From the NCBI GenBank assembly GCA_903920405.1, contig CAIXMC010000287.1, positions 1 through 7,824 of the forward strand: a DNA stretch of 7,824 bases, given 5' to 3'. Position 1 is the stretch's first letter. Every line of letters begins with the position of its first letter. The DNA comes from an uncultured beta proteobacterium. GTDB taxonomy: Bacteria > Pseudomonadota > Gammaproteobacteria > Burkholderiales > Burkholderiaceae_C. A program made the position numbers and the translations under genes. Positions 1-6,000 of this stretch are shown one piece after another. The notes beneath the pieces were generated by a model. It worked only from the letters and a program-made list of their open reading frames with translations. It ran no database searches and had not been told where the DNA came from.

Positions 1-5
1 AGGCT
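1..5 (-). repeat. Probable start of YDG repeat 3, cut by the window edge
   Basis: The last full codon is Ser (5-3) and the next begins CT, which must be Leu. Repeat 2 begins with the same S-L after the same A-K, so a third YDG repeat very likely continues beyond base 1. Only five bases are visible. Confidence 0.5.
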
Positions 6-3000
6 TTTTGCGCTGATGTCCGCACTGGCCGTGCCTGCAGTACTTGCAATTTGGTAGTTGCCAGCATCTGTGCCTGCCAGAATACCGCCATTCACTGTCA
101 CGGTTTTGGCTGTGCCGACGTTTTTAGTGTCAAAAGTGCCGGTCAGTCCACTCAAGCTGACATCTTCACTGCCTATCACGCCCGTCAGTGCGCTCCCGCT
201 CACAGTGGCGCTTGTGCTGCCGTCGTAGGTTTTATTGGCCGCTGTCACGCTGGCCAGGGTTAGGCTTTTTGCCGTGATGTCCGCACTGGTGCTGGTAACA
301 GTGCTTTCAATTTGATAGTTGCCAGCGTCTAAACCACTTAGGCTTAAACCGGTAATGGTGACCGTTTTACCCGTACCCACATTCTTGTCACCAAAGCTGC
401 CCGAAGCAAAGGTGACTTCCAGGTTATCGCCACTGACCATGCCGCTGAAGTTGGCACGGGTGGCATCGATTTCGGCGCTGGTTGTACCGTCATAAATTTT
501 ATGAGCAGCCAACATACCATTGATCGCTGTGATGACCGCTTTGTCAATGGTCAGATCACCACCCACAATGTCGTACCCTTGCTGGGTAGAGTAAGCGGTA
601 TAACTGCCCACGTTGCGTCCGCTGGCCGCCATCACGCGGTCATATTCTTCACCTGTTTGAATCGCGCCGTTGTAAGTGGCAGAACTATTCGAGAGCGTTG
701 CAACCGGCATGAACCCAGCGAGTAAAGGCGCAGTGTGACCCTCATAAATACGCCATACAGTTCCAGCATCACCGTTGTCTGCAATCGATTCGCCCCAACT
801 GCCAAAGCTGGCAAACTGCATCATCTGCACCGATGTCAAACCTGTACCCCCTTGGGATGTGCTGTTGCCTGAAGTGTCAGTGTTCCAGAAACTGTCATTG
901 ACTGTGCCCGTGTTCTTGCCCACCAATCCACCCACCGCGTTACCAGCAAAACCCGTCACATGGCCTGCCGCGTAAGTGTTAGTGATGATGCCTTGGTTGT
1001 AGCCCACCAAACCCCCTATGCCGCCTTCAGAATAAACACTATTGACAGCAGCTACACCAACATCAGCGTAACTGTTTTGGATGGTGCCGCTGTTGTAACC
1101 CACCAACCCGCCTGTTCCTCCTATAACGACTGAGCCATCACCGTCTTGCACGTTGCCTGTGGCGTAGCTGCCGCTGATGTCGCCACCGTTAGCACCTGCC
1201 AGCGTGCCTACATTCCAGCTTCCATTGACGCTGATATTCACAAGCCCCACATCCTGAATAACACTGCCAGTCACGTGACCAAACAAACCAACATTGTTTT
1301 CAGTGGGGCGGTTGATCACAAGCCCACTGATGGTGTGGTTCATGCCTTCAAACGTGCCGGTAAACGCCGTGCCCAAGTTTCCTATGGGAACAAAACCAGC
1401 ACCCGCATTCCAGTTGACGGTGGCACTGGCATTCACATCGTTGGCCAATCGGTAAGATTGATCCGGCATACTGCCCATGCCCTGCACACCATAGATGTCT
1501 GCCAATTGGTACGGCGCAAGTACCGATCCATCCCCACCAGTGGCACGAACAAACGAGCCACCCAAGATACTGAAGGCGTTCACGGCAAATGCGGGCAATG
1601 TGGCAGCCACCTGATGCCAAGTTCCACTGCCCAGTGTGAATGTATCGGCTGATACCTCAATCGCGCTGGCGCTCACAGTGCCATAGACACTCAAGGCGCC
1701 AGGTGTTTGTAGTGTCACCACACTGTCCGTCGCACCGGATGACGTTGGATTGGTTGAAATGTCACCATGAAGTTGGATAGCATGTTGTGCCGTCACGGCA
1801 ATAAAACCACCGCTTCCTGTCAATTCTGTTGAAGAGCCACCGTTGGCACGAATCACTCCCAGATTGCTGATGTAGTCGCCATCGCCGTTGGCAGTCACAG
1901 TCACATTTCCGCCATTGCCACCAGCGTAACCCATCCCGTCGGAATTCACACCACCCTCGCCACCTGATGTATCGATCGAATTAACAGAAATACCTTGACC
2001 GGCTGTCAGGGTAACGTGGCCCCCATGGCCGCCTTCTGATAAATAACTGAAAGCACCTTTGGCGTTAATGTCTGCAACTGTTATCCCACCCGTGTCGGCA
2101 TTCATGGTGACATGGCCCGCATGACTCCAACTGGTAGTATCCACCCATCCACCAGATTCTGATGCCATATTGTCAAGATCAATGGATCCACCTGCATGAA
2201 AAATAACCTGTCCGCCCCCCGTATTAATCCGTGCAGAACCAATATTTGACAAATTGCTGGTCCCTATACTATCCACCGCCGTCACGGTAATATCACCATA
2301 CGAAGATACATCGAGCAAGGTAACATTCGCACCACTCAAAGAGATTCCCGCATTCGTAGCCGAATCTGAGAAAGCGTTGGAGATCACACTTTTACGCACA
2401 CACCCATCGTTGCAAGTATCAAACGGGTTCTGCGTCAAATAACCTTGAGAAACAATATTGATCGCTGCATTCGTTTCAATATCACCATCCACATCAAGAC
2501 TGTGCAGGGTTCGAATCTGGATGTCACCACCGTTGCCCAGAAAACCCAATGTGCTGTTGTAACTACCCTGGGCAGCCATAGAACCCACACTGCTGGTATC
2601 ATAAAAATCACCGTTCGCAGTGATAGTGACAGCTCCTCCATTGCCACCATTGAACCCCCTGGCATCAATATTGCCCACCTTGATAAAACCAGGTGTGAAT
2701 AAAGTCACACTGCCCGCATCACCAGAACTTGTCGTATTAATATTGCCAAACGAAATACCGCCTGTGCCTTGAGTATCCAGACTGATATTTCCACCATAGG
2801 AAGCCACAGAAGTTGCAGCGTTACTATTAATATCAGTTGCAGTCAAACTCACATCACCATTGGCGGCTATGGAATCAGTGACCCATATACTTCCCGCATT
2901 AATCACACTGACACCACCTGATGCATTACTGACAGATGCCAAAGTTAATGCGCCCAAGTTGGACAATGCCATATTGCCACTTTCGGAATTGAACGCTATC

Positions 3001-6000
3001 CACCCTCCAACGCGATTGCCCGTGTTATTCAAAATAGTTCCGGTAGCCGACTGCGTGGCGAGCTGGCCTTCTGTCGTCAGCGCGGTCATTTCCCATTGAC
3101 CGATGCCACCCCCCTTGGCAGTCAAAGTGATGGACGAGCCACCGATATTTCCAACGCTCAAATCGCCTTCAACCTGCTTGATCGCAACCGCCCCCCCCAT
3201 CGCAATGGCACCGCCCGTCTGGTCAAAATAACCATTGACATCAAGCGAACCGGCACCACTGACTGAGCCACCCGTCATGTTCAAGGTACGAACCCACGCC
3301 TCTGAACCCAAATTTAAACTGCCACCCAAAACATCCAGGCGCCCAGACAAACCGCCATTTAGCGCACCATTCAAAGTGGTCGTGCCTGCGCCTGAAACTG
3401 TCAGCGATCCCTCCAGCGTTGTCGTCCCCAAAACAGTCACAGATCCCGCTGACACATCCAGAGAGTTGCCATCGTTAATGGTTAAAGCTGCAACCGTGTC
3501 GGTTGCGTCAGTTTTATGCGTGACAGCCCATCTGTAACCCACGCTGATAAGCGCGGTATCAGTGGCAACTGGCAGACTGCCAGTGCTCCAGTTGGCGGGG
3601 TCAGACCAATCCAGTCCGCCGCTTTTGTTGGTAAAAACGTCAATGTCACCATCGGCAAAAATCATGCGTGCGGCTTCACCATCATTAAGACCGTAACCCA
3701 CACTGGAATGCTGTGGTCGATTCTCAGCAGTGAACGTGCCACTGTATGCACCCCTCATGAGCACAAAAGGAATGGCATCAGTGTTGCTGGGCGTATAGCC
3801 AGGCAACAAGTTCGCGTTCAAAGTGCCCGCCAGTGTGACATTGCCACTGACATCGAGCAAGTCAGATTCTCCTGACCAAATGCCGCCCAAATCCACATTG
3901 AGCACGGAGTCAGCGCCCAATTGCAAGTCGCCACTCATCGTCAATTTGCCTATCGCGCCCGTGCCGCCGAGGTTTAGCGTTCCCTGATTATTTAAACCGG
4001 TCGTGCCAGTGCCAACAGAGATGTAACCAGAACCCGACAATGTTGCCAAATTGGTCAGACCCGCAGGGGCATAGATATCAAGGTACCCAGCGGTGACGTT
4101 ATGGGAAAGGATAAGAGGGGTGTTTTGAGCGTACAAATAGACAGTGCCGGCCTGAAGGTTATCGTTGATCGTCAAGGTTGGGGCTTGAAATTTCATGCTC
4201 TCCAAGCCAGCAGGAACGCTATCAACTATGAGTGCATTGCCACTGTAAAAACTCACATCGGATGCCCTGAAAGTACCCATGCCATCCAGCTTGGTCAGCC
4301 GGGTGGTATCAATCCATCCGTCCACTCCCAAAACCAACGGTTTATCGTTGTTGTAAGATGAAAAAGCCAGAGTTCCACGGGGGTTGATGGCATCCCCGTT
4401 CGACCCTGTCACCGTTTTACCAGTGGTGACTGTCAGCTTATCCATATTCAAGCTCACATAGCCTGCCTGAACATCGTCATTGATGGTCACATCAGGCGCA
4501 TGCAAACCGATGCTTTGCAGTCCGACAAGCGCTGAATTTACCTCTAAAGCACTGCCACTGGAAAAGTGCATCTCAGAGGCTTGAAAAGCTTTCGTGGTAC
4601 CCAGCGGCGAGAAATCGCTCGCACCCGCCCACCCACCATCCCCCACCACCATCAGCTTGTTATAGGTGTAGGGCGAAAAATAAATCGTGCCATAAGGGTT
4701 GCCGAGATCGCCGTTGGAACCCATGACGATGACACCCGCTTTGACTGTGATGGGGTTGTCAGTCTCCAAACTAACATTATTCGCCTGAATGTTGCGATTG
4801 ATGGTCAGTTGGGGGGCAGATAGGCGAATGCTGTTTAATCCTTCAGGCGCAGCATCCATCGTGACGGCGCTGCCACTGGAAAAATTCATATCTGAGGCCT
4901 GAAATATACGGTTGCCCCCAATTCGGGACATGTCCGCTACATTGTCAGCACTCAAGACCAAAGGGTTCTCAAAAGAGTAATGCGCAAAGGAAATCGTTCC
5001 ATTGGGGTTCGCCGCATCCCCGTTAAACCCCTTCACGGTCTTGCCAGCGGCAACTTGAATGGGGTTGTCAGCGTTCAAGTTGAGAGAGCGTGCCTGAACG
5101 TTGCCATTGATGGTCAAAGTGGGTGCATACAAACCAAGACTTACGTCCCCAGCTACTATCAAATCCGAACTGACTGTCAAACTGATCGAAGAGTTAAACC
5201 CAATGTAAGGCGACTGAAAGACCCCCCCTCCGCCGTAAGCCGAGATTTGCGCACCATCTACCAAACCATCTACACCCACAACCACCGGTGTTTCAGGCGA
5301 GTAAGCGTAAAAATTCAAATCCCCCCAACCCCCCGCATCATTCCAGCCAATCACCTTCTTGCCCGCATCCACTGTGATCGGGTTGTCTGCGCTCAAATTC
5401 ACATACCGCGCCTGAATGTCGTCAGTGATCGCCAGTGTCGGCGCTCTCAGTGAGATGTTATTTGCCGTTATCTTGCCAACGGTCAAAATATCGCTGGACT
5501 GCTGGATGGAAAGATTCCCCGTGGTGTTAATGACACCACCGCTTTGGGCAAAACTACCATCGACATTGACTGTGCCAGAACCCGTGAGGGTACCCCCCAT
5601 CATGGCCAATGCACTGATGTTATTGACACCATTCAGAGTCATGGTGCCGTCTGCCATCACTAGGTTACCGCTGCTATTAATGCAACCATTGCCCAATAAA
5701 CTTCCGCCATTGAGCATCAAATTGCCTGCAAGATGGGAGGTCACGGCAGGGTCATTGAGGGTCAGTGCGCCACCTGGGTTGATCGTCAGGTTGTTGCCAA
5801 TAGCGGTGTCAAGTCCCCTGATGCGTCGTGTACTGGACAATGTGGCATCCACACCCAAAACCAGGTTCAACTGCACCAGGCTGGTGTCGGTAGGCAGTGC
5901 ATCACCTGTCCAATTGTTTGCATCTTCCCAGGCATAAGTACCTGCGCCACCGTCCCAACACACACCGGTACAAGTCATGTCGCTGTGCGTCAGGCGATAA

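Larger units (their letters stand above)
1521..3116 (-). other. Haemagglutinin-like beta-helix with GGNGG repeats, residues 1570-2101
   Basis: About 530 residues of regular strands such as GDVSLTATDI, GGNISLDTQGTGGI, GGQVIFHAGGSIDL and GGHVTLTAGQGI, the style of the haemagglutinin-repeat shaft of FHA-type proteins. Three related glycine-rich steps occur at residues 1725-1754, from 1931, and 1968-1996. The first and third share N-G-G-N-G-G-x-V-T-x-T-A-N-G-D followed by a Y, a small turn and an A-x-G-G/S end. A C-x3-C pair, C1804 and C1808, interrupts the helix in TCNDGCVRK. The last ~60 residues (ADTFTLGSGTWHQV onward) lead into the GLUG domain, as is usual in these proteins. The shaft probably projects the binding domains from the cell; that role is inferred from the family. 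Confidence 0.75.
4065..5450 (-). repeat. Tandem array of four ~105-residue repeats plus a truncated fifth, residues 792-1253
   Basis: Five head-to-tail units begin at residues 792, 898, 1001, 1107 and 1212, with lengths 106, 103, 106, 105 and about 42. Using unit 2 as the guide, conserved elements are L-x-A-P-x-L-T-I-N at positions 1-9, Q-A at 13-14, D-N-P-I at 22-25, A-G-K at 29-31, N-G-D at 37-39, N-P-x-G-T at 42-46, P-L-V at 57-59, FQASDMNFSSGSA at 77-89 and G-L-x-S-I at 98-102. The even period and absence of stops or frameshifts suggest duplication under selection to keep the fold. I do not recognise this repeat as a named family. It is probably a beta-solenoid or small beta-domain acting as a spacer or ligand-binding surface, which is inference. 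Confidence 0.8.

Noticed and set aside
1146..1652. 168-codon open frame on the plus strand
   Set aside because: It lies opposite the GLUG lead-in and repeats of the adhesin. Its translation has no recognisable domain or hydrophobic pattern, and the GLUG reading on the other strand is unambiguous.
344..2668. Short minus-strand frames at 344-547, 632-814, 1348-1620 and 2435-2668
   Set aside because: They are out of phase with the main frame, lie entirely inside it, and translate to sequence with no domain likeness.
4065..5450. CRISPR array or non-coding satellite as an explanation of the regular repeats
   Set aside because: The period is about 310 bases, conservation is at the protein level with synonymous and conservative changes, and the frame stays open throughout.
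4980..5937. Two plus-strand open frames, 4980-5453 (157 codons) and 5416-5937 (173 codons)
   Set aside because: Both lie opposite the tandem array and module B and overlap each other. Their length is explained by biased codon use in the Gly/Asn/Thr-rich gene, which makes few stops in antisense frames. The internal repeats they show are mirrored from the minus-strand gene.
5958..5972. C-x3-C as a metal-binding or redox site
   Set aside because: The spacing is C-x3-C, not C-x2-C, with no partner His or second pair nearby, and the protein is expected to be extracellular. A structural disulfide is more plausible.
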